From assembly GCA_018699955.1 (NCBI GenBank), contig JABISG010000027.1, forward strand, positions 1-64,000: a DNA stretch of 64,000 bases, in the 5' to 3' direction. Positions 15,233 through 24,724 of the stretch are shown piece by piece (position 1 is the first letter of the stretch; every line of letters begins with the position of its first letter). Below the pieces are notes generated by a model that did no database searches, was not told where the DNA came from, and saw only the letters and a program-made list of their open reading frames with translations. Both the position numbers and the translations under genes were made by a program. The DNA is from Planctomycetaceae bacterium. Its GTDB lineage: Bacteria; Planctomycetota; Planctomycetia; Planctomycetales; Planctomycetaceae.

Positions 15233-18112
15233 TCAGAACGCGTAGAGAAACTCGTTGGTGTTCAACAGCACGCGACACAGACTGAACAAGCCGTGATTTT
15301 CGATGAACGACACGGCTTGGCGGCGCTGTGATTTCGTAGGCTCACGCAACAGGGCCAGACGATAGGCGACGTTCGCCTGCTTGCTGGGATCTTCGCCCGC
15401 CTCCGCCGTCACCCGTGCGGCAAAGTATTGGGATTGCTGAAACGTAAACCGGTTGTTCATCAATGACAGCGCCTGCAGCGCGGTGGTGCTGAAATTACGT
15501 TTGGGGGTCTGCACCGAGGCGTTGGGGCAATCGAAGGCGCTCATCAACGGCGACTGGAAAGTGCGAATGTTGAACCGATAGACCGACCGTCGCCACGTCT
15601 CTGGACCGGGTTCATCCAACAAGATGTAATCTGGGACGTTGCCATCACGATAACGGAACAACCGGAAACTCGGGCCTTCCATCGTCAGATCCAACTTTCC
15701 ACTGACCTGCAGGACCGCATCGCGGAGCGACTCGGCATCGAGCCGACGCGGCGACATTCTCCAGAGCAACCGGTTCGCGCCATCTTGGGATGCCGCCTTT
15801 GGATTGAACGCCGATTGTTGCCGATAGGCGGCGGACAGCACAATCATTCGGTGCAGTCGCTTGATCTTCCAGCCATGCTCCATGAAGTCGGCTGCCAGCC
15901 AGTCGAGCAATTTGGGGTGAGAAGGTCGGTCGCCGTTGAAGCCGAAATCGTTCGGCGTATTCACAATCCCCTGGCCAAAGTGGTAGTGCCAAATTCGATT
16001 GACAAATACGCGAGCCGTCAACGGATTCTTCGCATCGACGATCCACTCCGCCAATCGCAAACGGCGGTTAGGACCGGTGTCACCTTGCACGCCGACCAGC
16101 AAGGGATCGAGCGCTTTGATTGTGTGGAAAGCCGCCGGCTTAACCTGCTCGCCGCGGTCGCGGACATTGCCGCGTGTCAACACGTACGCCGGTTGCGGTT
16201 GGCCGTCACGTGCCGAATAACTCACTGGCAACGGTGGAATTGCTTTCAGTCGTGCTGCCAGTTGTGATTGCGATTGAATTAAGGATGCGTGCTGTTTCTT
16301 CTCGGACGCAGTCAGGGCCGCGATCAATTCGCCGCTCGTCATATGCGTCTTCTCTCCCGGTGCAATCCGATTGCCCGAGTCGGTGACTTTCAACCATTTG
16401 TCACCATCCAGCGAAACTTCGATGCGGTAGCCCACCGGCAAACGGTCATTGTACTTTCCATTCCGATCACGACCCCAAACAACACGTTGGACTTTGGCCA
16501 CGGCGGGTAATTCAATCTGCGCCCAACCCTTGCCGCTTTCATTACTAATCCAGCTGTGCGAGTTTCCGTGCTGGCCGTCGTTGAGATGATGAACTTGGTG
16601 AATCGGATACCCCGGCAACAGCGACGATGCCGTTGCCTTCGCGCCGGTCTTCGAGAGAGCAAGATTGCGTTTGGCATTCTCGCCATAGATTTCGAGTTCA
16701 TCCAGACAAGGCTGTGAGTTGCCAAGGGTGACCGTCACCGTGAACCGAACGAAACGGGCTTGGGTGGCCTCAAATTCATCTTCATTGCTGGTGGCGCTGA
16801 CGGCGGGGCGTAGTGAATTCGGTTTGTGCTTCGGGCTGCTGGCAAGCAATCGTTTACGGGCTTGTTGTAACAGCAGTCCAATGTCCGCCTTTGTCGCGCC
16901 AATCTGCTTCTGAATGGGTGCAACGACTGCGACGCGGGCTGCTTTGTCTTTGGCTGATGCCACCGAATTGACACCGCGGTCCAGTCCGCTGAATACCGCT
17001 GTCAATGCGTAGTAGTCACGCATATCGATCGGGTCGAACTTGTGATCGTGGCAGCGGGCGCAACCGGACGTCAAACCGAGAAACGTCGTCGATGTGGCGG
17101 TGACAAATTCGTCAAGCTCGTCCTGGCGTGTTTGCAGTCTTTCCAGTTCGCTGACTGTGGCAACGTCGTTCTTCGGGCCGGCAACCAGAAATCCGGTGGC
17201 AATCAACTCGTCGGCATTCTCGGCCTTCAACGCATCGCCAGCGAGTTGTTCGCGGACGAATTGATCGTATGGTTTGTCGGCATTGAATGAACGGATAACG
17301 TAGTCGCGGTACGGCCAGAAGTTCTCGCGAATACGATCTCGCTCGAAACCGTTGCTCTCGGCGAAGCGAACCACGTCGAGCCAATGCCGCCCCCACCGTT
17401 CGCCGTAATGCGGACTCGCCAACAAGCGATCGACCAATCGCTCGTAAGCATCATCACGGGGATCGTTGATGAATTCCTGCTGCTGTTCGTACGTGGGAGG
17501 CAGTCCCGTGAGATCAAGGCTGACGCGGCGAATCAGTGTGCGACGGTCGGCCGGCGACGAAAAGCCCAGGCCGTTCTGCTGTAACCTCGCAACGACGAAT
17601 CGATCGATTTCCGTTCGCACAGTGGCGCTGTTTCGCACGGCTGGTGGAACAACTGTCTTCACCGGTTGTAGCGACCACCAATCGTGACCGGCGCGGTGAT
17701 CGCTCGTAGCTGCAAACAAGTCGAGTGGCTTCTCGGGATAAAACGCGCCGTCGGAAATCCATCGTTTGAGTACGGCGATCTCAGCGGCCGACAACGGCTT
17801 CTTGGGCGGCATCTCCTCGCTGTCAACGTACTGGAACAGCAGGCTCTCATCCGGTTTTGTCGCTTCGATTGCCGCGCCGCTCTCGCCACCTTGGAATGCG
17901 GCAGCCTTTGTTCGCAAATCGAGCCCGCCCTTGCGGTCAGCCCCATGACACTCCAGACATCGCCGCACCAGAATCGGCTCGACCTTCGCACGGAAGTACG
18001 TTTCGTGAATGCCATCCGCAGCGAAAACGGGCGGCAGCAGAATGAGCGATAGACACGCAATCGCTACCCATGCTGCAACTGGGAAGGTGTTGATCGGGAA
18101 AATGCGATTCAT
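15233..18112 (-). CDS. PSCyt1-DUF1549-F5/8C-DUF1553 cytochrome-like secreted protein
   Basis: A 959-aa secreted protein. ATG at 18112 gives a clean leader (AAWVAIACLSLILLPPVFA); the frame is open further upstream but overlaps dinB there. The PSCyt1 heme motif CLECH comes soon after the leader, then DUF1549 (LTGLPPTYEQQQEFINDPR, HYGERWGRHWLDVVRFAESN) with a second CxxCH, CARCHDHKFDPI. A discoidin-like domain is inserted at about 490-630 (ARFVRFTVTVTLGNSQPCLDELEIYG). DUF1553 closes the protein (NRIWHYHFGQGIVNTPNDFG, ALSLMNNRF). Two heme sites and a carbohydrate-binding-like insert suggest redox chemistry on a glycan or surface polymer, but this is inference. It is followed directly by its DUF1501 partner. 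Confidence 0.92.
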   Translation of the reverse strand: MNRIFPINTFPVAAWVAIACLSLILLPPVFAADGIHETYFRAKVEPILVRRCLECHGADRKGGLDLRTKAAAFQGGESGAAIEATKPDESLLFQYVDSEEMPPKKPLSAAEIAVLKRWISDGAFYPEKPLDLFAATSDHRAGHDWWSLQPVKTVVPPAVRNSATVRTEIDRFVVARLQQNGLGFSSPADRRTLIRRVSLDLTGLPPTYEQQQEFINDPRDDAYERLVDRLLASPHYGERWGRHWLDVVRFAESNGFERDRIRENFWPYRDYVIRSFNADKPYDQFVREQLAGDALKAENADELIATGFLVAGPKNDVATVSELERLQTRQDELDEFVTATSTTFLGLTSGCARCHDHKFDPIDMRDYYALTAVFSGLDRGVNSVASAKDKAARVAVVAPIQKQIGATKADIGLLLQQARKRLLASSPKHKPNSLRPAVSATSNEDEFEATQARFVRFTVTVTLGNSQPCLDELEIYGENAKRNLALSKTGAKATASSLLPGYPIHQVHHLNDGQHGNSHSWISNESGKGWAQIELPAVAKVQRVVWGRDRNGKYNDRLPVGYRIEVSLDGDKWLKVTDSGNRIAPGEKTHMTSGELIAALTASEKKQHASLIQSQSQLAARLKAIPPLPVSYSARDGQPQPAYVLTRGNVRDRGEQVKPAAFHTIKALDPLLVGVQGDTGPNRRLRLAEWIVDAKNPLTARVFVNRIWHYHFGQGIVNTPNDFGFNGDRPSHPKLLDWLAADFMEHGWKIKRLHRMIVLSAAYRQQSAFNPKAASQDGANRLLWRMSPRRLDAESLRDAVLQVSGKLDLTMEGPSFRLFRYRDGNVPDYILLDEPGPETWRRSVYRFNIRTFQSPLMSAFDCPNASVQTPKRNFSTTALQALSLMNNRFTFQQSQYFAARVTAEAGEDPSKQANVAYRLALLREPTKSQRRQAVSFIENHGLFSLCRVLLNTNEFLYAF

Positions 18113-18228
18113 CAGGCTCAACGATTCTTCACCTAGTAAAAAGGCTTCGGGGCCGGTGCCAACTCGCATCTCAAGACGAACACACGGTCCGCCACGATAC
18201 TTCAGAATACTCCGAACGGTGAGGTGTT

Positions 18229-19407
18229 TCAACGAGTCTCCTTTTTCGAACCGGCCCCACCACCGAGACTGCTCCCCCGTTGGATCGCATCGGTTCCAAA
18301 CCGGTCACGGATCGTATCGGAAACAGCATCGAGCTGCGAGTGGTCCTGCGGATCATCAAACAGCGTCCCCTGCGAAAGCCGCACATGCTCGATGTCACTT
18401 ACCCCCATGCCCAACAGACGGAATGAAACATGTGTATCAGTCAAACTTGTGGCCAGCAGTTTCGACGCCGTTTGCCAAAGGAGTTCGGTCGAATCTGTCG
18501 GCTGCGGGAGTTTCTTCGATCGGGTAATCGTCCGGAAATCGGCGAAGCGCAACTTGATCTGAACGACCCGTCCGCGGAGCGACTGTTGACGCAAACGCCG
18601 AGCAACCTGTTCTGTCAGACCCAACAGGCAGGCACGCAGAACTTCAGGATCTTCGATGTCAGCCGGGAATGTCGTCTCGTGTGAAATCGATTTCGCCTCA
18701 TGATCGGGAATCACCGCGCGATCGTCGATGCCGTGGGCCAATTCCCACAGATGTTCTCCCGACTTGCCGAACCGTTGCCGCAATTCATCCAACGGCATCT
18801 GGCGGAGTTGGCCAATTGTGCCGACTCCCAGCTGCTCTAACACGCGGCCGGTAACACGCCCCACGCCCCATAACCGCCTCACCGGTAACGGTGCGAGAAA
18901 TTCCTGCACACGATCGGGATCGACGACGACCAGTCCGTCCGGCTTGTCGAGATCGCTGGCAATTTTCGCCAGGAACTTGTTCGGGGCGACGCCGACCGAA
19001 GCAACCAATTTCAGTGATTCGCGAATTTCCCGCTTGAGCTTGTGCGCAATCTCGACGGCCGAGCCGAACAGACCTTCGCTGCCGGTGACATCGAGAAACG
19101 CTTCATCCAGCGACAACGGTTCAACCAACGGCGTGTACTTGATAAACAAGTCTCGAATCGCGGCAGACACATCAGCATAGCGATCCATCCGCGGTCGCAC
19201 GACGATGGCGTGAGGGCATCGCTTGAGTGCGGTGGCCGTCGGCATGGCACTATGCACACCGAATTTCCGCACGGCATAATTCGCAGCTGCAACAACACCC
19301 CGGCCCTCGGGGCTGCCCCCGACAATCAACGGCTTCCCCGCCAACTCCGGCCGGTCGCGTTCTTCGACCGACGCGTAAAACGCATCCATGTCAACGTGCA
19401 GAATCAT
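18229..19407 (-). CDS. dinB: DNA polymerase IV
   Basis: A 392-aa Y-family translesion polymerase that bypasses damaged template bases with low fidelity in the cytoplasm. The palm and finger motifs are intact: ILHVDMDAFYASVE at the N-terminus, where both aspartates bind catalytic metal, AANYAVRKFGVHSAMP, and SLDEAFLDV with the third acidic residue. The little-finger domain and HhH segment RLWGVGRVTGRVLEQLGVGT follow. The C-terminal tail is normal in length. The gene ends 116 bases before the start of the DUF1549/DUF1553 gene. A second translesion system, imuA-imuB-dnaE2, lies about 11 kb away on the same strand. Confidence 0.96.
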   Translation of the reverse strand: MILHVDMDAFYASVEERDRPELAGKPLIVGGSPEGRGVVAAANYAVRKFGVHSAMPTATALKRCPHAIVVRPRMDRYADVSAAIRDLFIKYTPLVEPLSLDEAFLDVTGSEGLFGSAVEIAHKLKREIRESLKLVASVGVAPNKFLAKIASDLDKPDGLVVVDPDRVQEFLAPLPVRRLWGVGRVTGRVLEQLGVGTIGQLRQMPLDELRQRFGKSGEHLWELAHGIDDRAVIPDHEAKSISHETTFPADIEDPEVLRACLLGLTEQVARRLRQQSLRGRVVQIKLRFADFRTITRSKKLPQPTDSTELLWQTASKLLATSLTDTHVSFRLLGMGVSDIEHVRLSQGTLFDDPQDHSQLDAVSDTIRDRFGTDAIQRGSSLGGGAGSKKETR

Positions 19408-19463
19408 CCTTCGTCTCCGCCGGACATTCTACCGCACGCACGACAAGAATGCACAGCGATGCC

Positions 19464-19538
19464 CCAAGGCGAGCCGGGGGTGTCAACCCAGGGGTTTTCC
19501 GAAGAACCAGCCGGTTCACACCGGCCGCTCGCCCTTGG
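19464..19538. repeat. 75-bp compound palindromic element (REP-like)
   Basis: The ends form an imperfect inverted repeat: CCAAGGCGAGC at 19464-19474 against GCTCGCCCTTGG at 19527-19538, one base unpaired. Inside is a second perfect hairpin, GCCGGT-TCAC-ACCGGC at 19510-19525. It sits between the divergent dinB and Roco genes and codes for nothing convincing. The form resembles dispersed intergenic elements of planctomycete genomes; copy number cannot be judged here. Confidence 0.6.
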
Positions 19539-19650
19539 CAGGTTGTTAAACGGACCATCGTTCGGCAATTGCCCACATTGGTGAGCAAAGTGACGCGACA
19601 TTCCGTATACTGCACGCCTGCAAATGAATTCTCGCAAGTTAGGGCTGGTC

Positions 19651-22263
19651 ATGGCGCGCGATGCGGCTTTTCGAAAAGCGGAAGAGGTGATTGAAGCTGC
19701 GCGCCGCACCACGGTGCGCGAGCTCAGTCTTCGCGGGATGGAACTCACTGAGATGCCGGAGTCGCTATACCGGCTCTCGCAGTTGCAGACGCTTGACCTC
19801 GACCGCAACCGATTGACGGCGCTGCCGGAGTCGCTGGGCCGGCTCTCGCAGTTGCAGACGCTTTCCCTCGACAACAACCGACTGACGGCGCTGCCGGAGT
19901 CGCTGGGCCAGCTCTCGCAATTACAGACGCTTGACCTCGACAACAACCAACTGACGGCGCTGCCGGAGTCACTGGGCGAGCTCTCGCAGTTGCAGACGCT
20001 TCTCCTCGACAACAACCAACTGACGGCGCTGTCGGAGTCGCTGGGGCAGCTCTCGCAGTTGCAGGAGCTTTACCTCCAACGCAACCAATTGACGGCGCTG
20101 CCGGAGTCGTTGGGCCTGCTCTCGCAGTTGCAGAAGCTTTACCTCTTCGGCAACCGACTGACGGCGCTGCCGGAGTCGCTGGGCCAGCTCTGGCAGTTGC
20201 AGCTGCTTGACCTCGAAGCCAACCAACTGACGGCGCTGCCGGAGTCGCTGGGCCAACTATCGCAGTTGCGGAGGCTTGACTTGGGGGACAATCCCGGCCT
20301 GCGTCTGCTGCCGGAAATCATTGATCAATACCATAATCCGTCCGCAATCCTGAACTTCTACTTCTCCCGGCTGCGTGAAACCGAGAAACCGCTGAACGAG
20401 GCGAAGATTCTGCTGGTCGGTGATGGAGACGTCGGCAAGACCTCGTTGATTCGGCGGTTGATTGACAACGAGTTCGATGCTGAAGAGTCGAAAACCCGCG
20501 GTGTCCGCATTCGCCAATGGCCGCTGCACGAAGGGGATCGAGAAATTCGTGCGAATATCTGGGATTTTGGTGGCCAAGACATTTACCACTCGACGCATCA
20601 ATTCTTCCTCACCGAGCGGAGCCTGTATGTTCTGCTGGTGAGTTCCCGTGGATCGGAAGCGCACACGCGGATCGACTATTGGCTGAAGACGATCCAGAAC
20701 GCCGCAAACGACGCTCCGGTGATCATTGTCGCCAACAAATGCGATCAGCACGCTGTGGAGATTGACTGGAGCAATCTCCAATACGACTACCCCGCCATTC
20801 GTGGCGTGGTGAAACGGGCCTCATGCAAAACAGAAGAGGGGATGCCGGAGACGGAACAACTGATTCGACAGGAAGTGTCGCGGCTTGAACACGTCGAGAC
20901 AGCGCTGCCAGCCAGTTGGTTCGCCGTCAAGACGCGACTCGAAGACGACAATGCGAACTACCAGACGTTTCCCCAATATCGCGAGCTGTGTATTGCCGAG
21001 GGAATCGACGATGAAGCCAGCCAGGAACAGTTGCTGCGGCTGCTGAACGATTTGGGGATCGCCCTGCATTACCGTGGCTCATCGACTCTGGAAGAAACCA
21101 ACGTCCTCAAACCGGACTGGGTGACCGGTGGATTCTACCGGATCATCGACACAGACCTGGAAAAAGAGAGCGGCGTATTGGACCGTGCGCGGCTCGATGA
21201 ACTCTTGCCGGACGATGAATATCCCCCCGACAAGAAAGAGTTCATTCTGGGAATGATGCAGCAGTTCGAATTGTGCTTTCCCTTCGATGACGGAAATAAA
21301 TTTCTGATACCCGGCCTGCTCCCGTTCGAGGAGCCGCCGACCGGCGACTGGGACGATGTTTTGTTGCTTGAATACCGCTACGACCTATTGCCGTCTGCGG
21401 TCGTCTCGCGGCTGACAATGCGCATGCACACGCACTTGCTGCGTGATGGCCAACAGCGAGTCTGTTGGCGAACCGGTGCCGTGTTTGTTTCGGACGATGG
21501 TCACAACGAAGTCCACGTGCGCGCGGACGGAAACAGCGATCGGCTGATAATTCGTGTACGTGGACGAGAGGCCGGGCGCAGACACCTGCTGGCGGCCATT
21601 CGCTCCCAGCTGCGAGAAATTCACGGCGAAACGATTAAGGCAACTGAGTTGGTTCCCGTTCCGGGACATCCGCAAGTGCTTGTAGGTTACAAACATCTGC
21701 GAACCCTCGAACGGTTGGGAAAGCAATCGTTCGTACCAACTGATTTGGATGTCGAAGTTAGCGTCCAAGAAATGCTGGACGGTTACCGGATGCCGACAGC
21801 AGAGGATCCAGGTGCAGTAGGTGATGGGCCTAATGTGGTGAATAATTATTTCGGTTCCGTGCATAAGGGGGACAAGAACGTGGGTGACAAGATCAGTTTG
21901 AAAAACAGCCAGTTGACGAATAGCCAGATCGGCACGAACCAGACGATCACCGACAGCTTCAATGTGATTCAACAATCGAGCCAAGAAGACGAAGTGAAAC
22001 TGGCGCTCTGCGATGTCGTGGCTGCGGTCGAAAAGCTCATGGATCAGTTAGCCCAACAACCCGATGCCCGCGCATCGAAGAAGGTTGGGCGCGACCTTAG
22101 AACCTTCGTAGACGAGGCAGCGGATGTCGAGCCGCGACCGGGTATGCTCATTCCAACCGCAGAAGGGCTGATCGAGGCCGCTCAAACGGTCGCAGGTCTC
22201 ACGGTGCCGATTACGACGTCGGTCAAGGCTGTCCTCAGCTTGTTAGGCGTCGAGTTGCCATAG
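19651..22263 (+). CDS. Roco protein: LRR-Roc GTPase-COR with asparagine-rich linker and helical C-terminus
   Basis: An 870-aa protein from ATG 19651, preferred for AGGG upstream and a family-like start MARDAAFRKAEEVIEAARR; an ATG at 19624 would add nine residues. Eight near-identical 23-residue leucine-rich repeats fill about 30-215. The Roc GTPase domain has all key motifs: P-loop GDGDVGKTS (about 256), DFGGQD (about 304) and NKCD (about 362). The COR domain follows (about 430-690). After it come an asparagine-rich stretch (VVNNYFGSVHKGDKNVGDK, about 728-765) and an alpha-helical end. Roco proteins are GTP-switched dimers. No kinase or nuclease is attached, so the last 140 residues are the likely output or partner-binding part. 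Confidence 0.93.
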   Translation: MARDAAFRKAEEVIEAARRTTVRELSLRGMELTEMPESLYRLSQLQTLDLDRNRLTALPESLGRLSQLQTLSLDNNRLTALPESLGQLSQLQTLDLDNNQLTALPESLGELSQLQTLLLDNNQLTALSESLGQLSQLQELYLQRNQLTALPESLGLLSQLQKLYLFGNRLTALPESLGQLWQLQLLDLEANQLTALPESLGQLSQLRRLDLGDNPGLRLLPEIIDQYHNPSAILNFYFSRLRETEKPLNEAKILLVGDGDVGKTSLIRRLIDNEFDAEESKTRGVRIRQWPLHEGDREIRANIWDFGGQDIYHSTHQFFLTERSLYVLLVSSRGSEAHTRIDYWLKTIQNAANDAPVIIVANKCDQHAVEIDWSNLQYDYPAIRGVVKRASCKTEEGMPETEQLIRQEVSRLEHVETALPASWFAVKTRLEDDNANYQTFPQYRELCIAEGIDDEASQEQLLRLLNDLGIALHYRGSSTLEETNVLKPDWVTGGFYRIIDTDLEKESGVLDRARLDELLPDDEYPPDKKEFILGMMQQFELCFPFDDGNKFLIPGLLPFEEPPTGDWDDVLLLEYRYDLLPSAVVSRLTMRMHTHLLRDGQQRVCWRTGAVFVSDDGHNEVHVRADGNSDRLIIRVRGREAGRRHLLAAIRSQLREIHGETIKATELVPVPGHPQVLVGYKHLRTLERLGKQSFVPTDLDVEVSVQEMLDGYRMPTAEDPGAVGDGPNVVNNYFGSVHKGDKNVGDKISLKNSQLTNSQIGTNQTITDSFNVIQQSSQEDEVKLALCDVVAAVEKLMDQLAQQPDARASKKVGRDLRTFVDEAADVEPRPGMLIPTAEGLIEAAQTVAGLTVPITTSVKAVLSLLGVELP
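19753..20290 (+). repeat. Tandem 69-bp LRR coding repeat
   Basis: Units begin at 19753, 19822, 19891, 19960, 20029, 20098, 20167 and 20236, exactly 69 bases apart, each coding a 23-residue leucine-rich repeat. Identity at the DNA level is high even at silent positions, which suggests recent duplication or homogenisation. Long spurious frames on the opposite strand arise from it. Confidence 0.93.
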
Positions 22264-22488
22264 CGTTGCCTGCGCGAAACAAGAATCGGTAGGCAGCTCG
22301 TGGAACCAGAGGCGATGTGGGAGTCTCATCGACTCGCATGGCCGTCCAGCATTGTTTCTGTGGTTGGCGTTTCGGTAGGATGAGCCGATCGCTTCTCGTC
22401 GCGCGACGCCACATAAATGGCTGCGGCAGCCTCGATTGTGAATTGACCAGTTGGAGTGGAAGTTGCAGGGAGGACCAACGGAAGGGTT

Positions 22489-24681
22489 ATGGGAGAATCA
22501 CAGGCGATTGATCTGTCGCACGTTGCGGATGAATTGGGGCTGAAGATCCGTCAGGTCGAAGGAGTGATGTCGCTTCTCGACGACGGAAATACCGTTCCGT
22601 TCATCACGCGTTATCGCAAAGAGCAAACGGGCGATCTGAACGAAACGCAAATTCGCGACATTGCGCAGCGGGTGGATTTGGTGCGGCAGTTGGTCGAACG
22701 GGCGGCTGCCGTGCTGCGTCTCATCGAGGCGCAGGGAAAGTTGACGCCCGAGTTGAAGGCGGCGATCGCGCAAGCCGAAACTTTGAAGCGGTTGGAAGAT
22801 ATCTATCTGCCGTATCGCCCCAAACGCGCGTCACGGGCATCGCAGGCGCGCGACCGTGGTTTGGAACCGTTGGCCGACCGCATTTGGAACGATGACCCGG
22901 AATTGGGGCCGTTGGAATCAGCGGCACGTGAATTCGTTGACCCTGCACAGGATCTTCCAGGTACGGCGGAAGTGTTACAGGGCGCAGCAGACATAATCGC
23001 CGAGCGGATCAGCGACTCAACCGACCTGAGGGAACGCGTGCGGAGCTTGGCCTGGAGTACCGGTCGACTGTCGGTGTCGGTGACGAAAACTGGAGCGGAA
23101 CAAGGGCAGGAGTACCGCAATTACTTTGACTACAGCGAGGCAATTTCGAGAATTCCGCTGCATCGCGTGATGGCGATCAATCGAGGTGAAGACGCAAGTG
23201 CACTGCGAGTGAAGTTTGAGTGTGATCGCCCGCGAATCGAACGAGTTGTTGCAGAATATTTCGAGTTTTCGCGTCGTCGCGTGGCTGGGTTCTTGACCCA
23301 GTGTGCTGCCGACGCCGTCGCCCGACTCATTTTGCCCAGCCTGCAGCGTGAGTTTCGCCGGGAGTTAAGCGAGCGAGCCGAACGCCACGCGGTGGATGTG
23401 TTCGCCGAAAATCTGCGGCATCTGTTGTTGCAGCCACCACTGTGCGGCCAGCGCGTTGTGGCGATCGATCCGGGATTTCGCACCGGCTGCAAAATTGCCG
23501 TGCTGGATGACTGTGGCAACCTACTGGCGCACGACGTGATCTTCGTGACCGGTGGGCCTGAGAAAAGAGTGGCGAATCGTCAAAAACTGGCCGGAATGCT
23601 GGAACGGCACGGTTGCAACCTGGTGGCCATTGGCAACGGGACCGCCTGCCGCGAGACCGAAGAATTGGTTGCGGAAATGATTGCGGAGGACCGGCCCGAT
23701 GCCCGGTATGTGATTGTGAACGAAGCTGGGGCGAGCATCTATTCCGCAAGCGAAGTCGCAGGCGAGGAGTTCCCTGATTTGGACGCGACGGTTCGTGGCA
23801 CAATTTCGATTGGGCGCCGACTGCAGGATCCACTGAGTGAACAAGTCAAAATTGATCCGCAACACCTTGGGGTGGGACTGTATCAACACGACGTTGATCC
23901 CAAGCGGTTAAAGGAGTCGCTGGACAGCGTCGTCGAATCGTGCGTCAATTATGTCGGCGTCGATTTGAATACCGCCAGCGCATCGTTACTGCGTCACGTT
24001 TCGGGTTTTACCCAACGTGTCGCGCGGCATGTGGTGGAGTGGCGCGATCAGCATGGCCGGTTCACGAGCCGTCGGCAGTTGCTCGATGTCCCCGGTTTAG
24101 GAGCGGCGACGTTTCAGCAGGCGGCCGGGTTTCTGAAAATTTCCGATGGCGACAATCTGCTGGATAGCACGCCGATTCACCCGGAAAGCTATTCCGCTGC
24201 AAATCGAATCCTCAATCGATTAACAGGGGAGACGCGAGACGGAAGAGTTGGATCGCCGGACCTGGCGGCGCTCAAGCCGAAGCTGACGGAACTGATACCG
24301 AATCCGAAACAACTCGCCGACGAACTTCAGATTGGTGCTCCGACCTGCCGCGACATATTGGAAGCACTCGCTCGCCCCGGACGCGATCCGAGGACGAGTA
24401 TTCCCGGGCCGGTTTTCAAGCAGGGCATATTGAATCTTGACGATTTGAGCGTCGGGATGGAACTGACCGGTACCGTTTTGAACGTCGTCGATTTCGGTGC
24501 CTTTATCGACGTCGGATTGAAAGAAAGCGGACTGGTACACATCAGTAAGATGGCAGATCGATTTGTCAGCTCTCCGCACGAAGTGGTTGCAATCGGCGAT
24601 GTGATTCCGGTTTGGGTGCTGTCGATCGATCACGAACGCCGCCGCGTTTCGCTGACAATGCTCAAACCGGACGAGTCGTAG
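22489..24681 (+). CDS. tex: Tex family RNA-binding transcriptional accessory protein
   Basis: A 730-aa cytoplasmic Tex protein, the bacterial relative of Spt6, which binds single-stranded RNA and nucleic acid near RNA polymerase and ribosomes. ATG at 22489 has GAAGGG upstream; an ATG at 22456 is less likely. Domains in order: helical Tex N-terminus (VMSLLDDGNTVPFITRYRKE, about 25-190), YqgF/RNase H-like domain starting VVAIDPGFRTGCKIAVLD (about 322), helix-hairpin-helix (LLDVPGLGAATFQQAAGF, about 530-550), and a C-terminal S1 domain (VGMELTGTVLNVVDFGAFID) ending in RRRVSLTML. Length and domain order are normal. It is followed within 50 bases by thpR. Confidence 0.95.
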   Translation: MGESQAIDLSHVADELGLKIRQVEGVMSLLDDGNTVPFITRYRKEQTGDLNETQIRDIAQRVDLVRQLVERAAAVLRLIEAQGKLTPELKAAIAQAETLKRLEDIYLPYRPKRASRASQARDRGLEPLADRIWNDDPELGPLESAAREFVDPAQDLPGTAEVLQGAADIIAERISDSTDLRERVRSLAWSTGRLSVSVTKTGAEQGQEYRNYFDYSEAISRIPLHRVMAINRGEDASALRVKFECDRPRIERVVAEYFEFSRRRVAGFLTQCAADAVARLILPSLQREFRRELSERAERHAVDVFAENLRHLLLQPPLCGQRVVAIDPGFRTGCKIAVLDDCGNLLAHDVIFVTGGPEKRVANRQKLAGMLERHGCNLVAIGNGTACRETEELVAEMIAEDRPDARYVIVNEAGASIYSASEVAGEEFPDLDATVRGTISIGRRLQDPLSEQVKIDPQHLGVGLYQHDVDPKRLKESLDSVVESCVNYVGVDLNTASASLLRHVSGFTQRVARHVVEWRDQHGRFTSRRQLLDVPGLGAATFQQAAGFLKISDGDNLLDSTPIHPESYSAANRILNRLTGETRDGRVGSPDLAALKPKLTELIPNPKQLADELQIGAPTCRDILEALARPGRDPRTSIPGPVFKQGILNLDDLSVGMELTGTVLNVVDFGAFIDVGLKESGLVHISKMADRFVSSPHEVVAIGDVIPVWVLSIDHERRRVSLTMLKPDES

Positions 24682-24702
24682 AGCTATCAACCGTCAGCTA
24701 TC
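24682..24702. repeat. Copy of short dispersed repeat (AGCTATCAnCCGTCAGC type)
   Basis: The sequence AGCTATCAACCGTCAGCTATC sits in the short gap between tex and thpR. Closely similar units occur at 28262-28280, 28323-28341 (opposite orientation) and 44025-44050. All are intergenic. Confidence 0.55.
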
Positions 24703-24724
24703 ATGTTTTTTCGACAACGTGATC

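Noticed and set aside
19753-20290. CRISPR-like regular repeat
   Set aside because: Units are directly adjacent without spacers and are in frame in a long coding sequence with clear LRR motifs.
19745-20321. Several minus-strand frames rich in Arg, Gln, Leu and Ser opposite the LRR region
   Set aside because: They are shadows of the 69-bp tandem repeats of the Roco gene.
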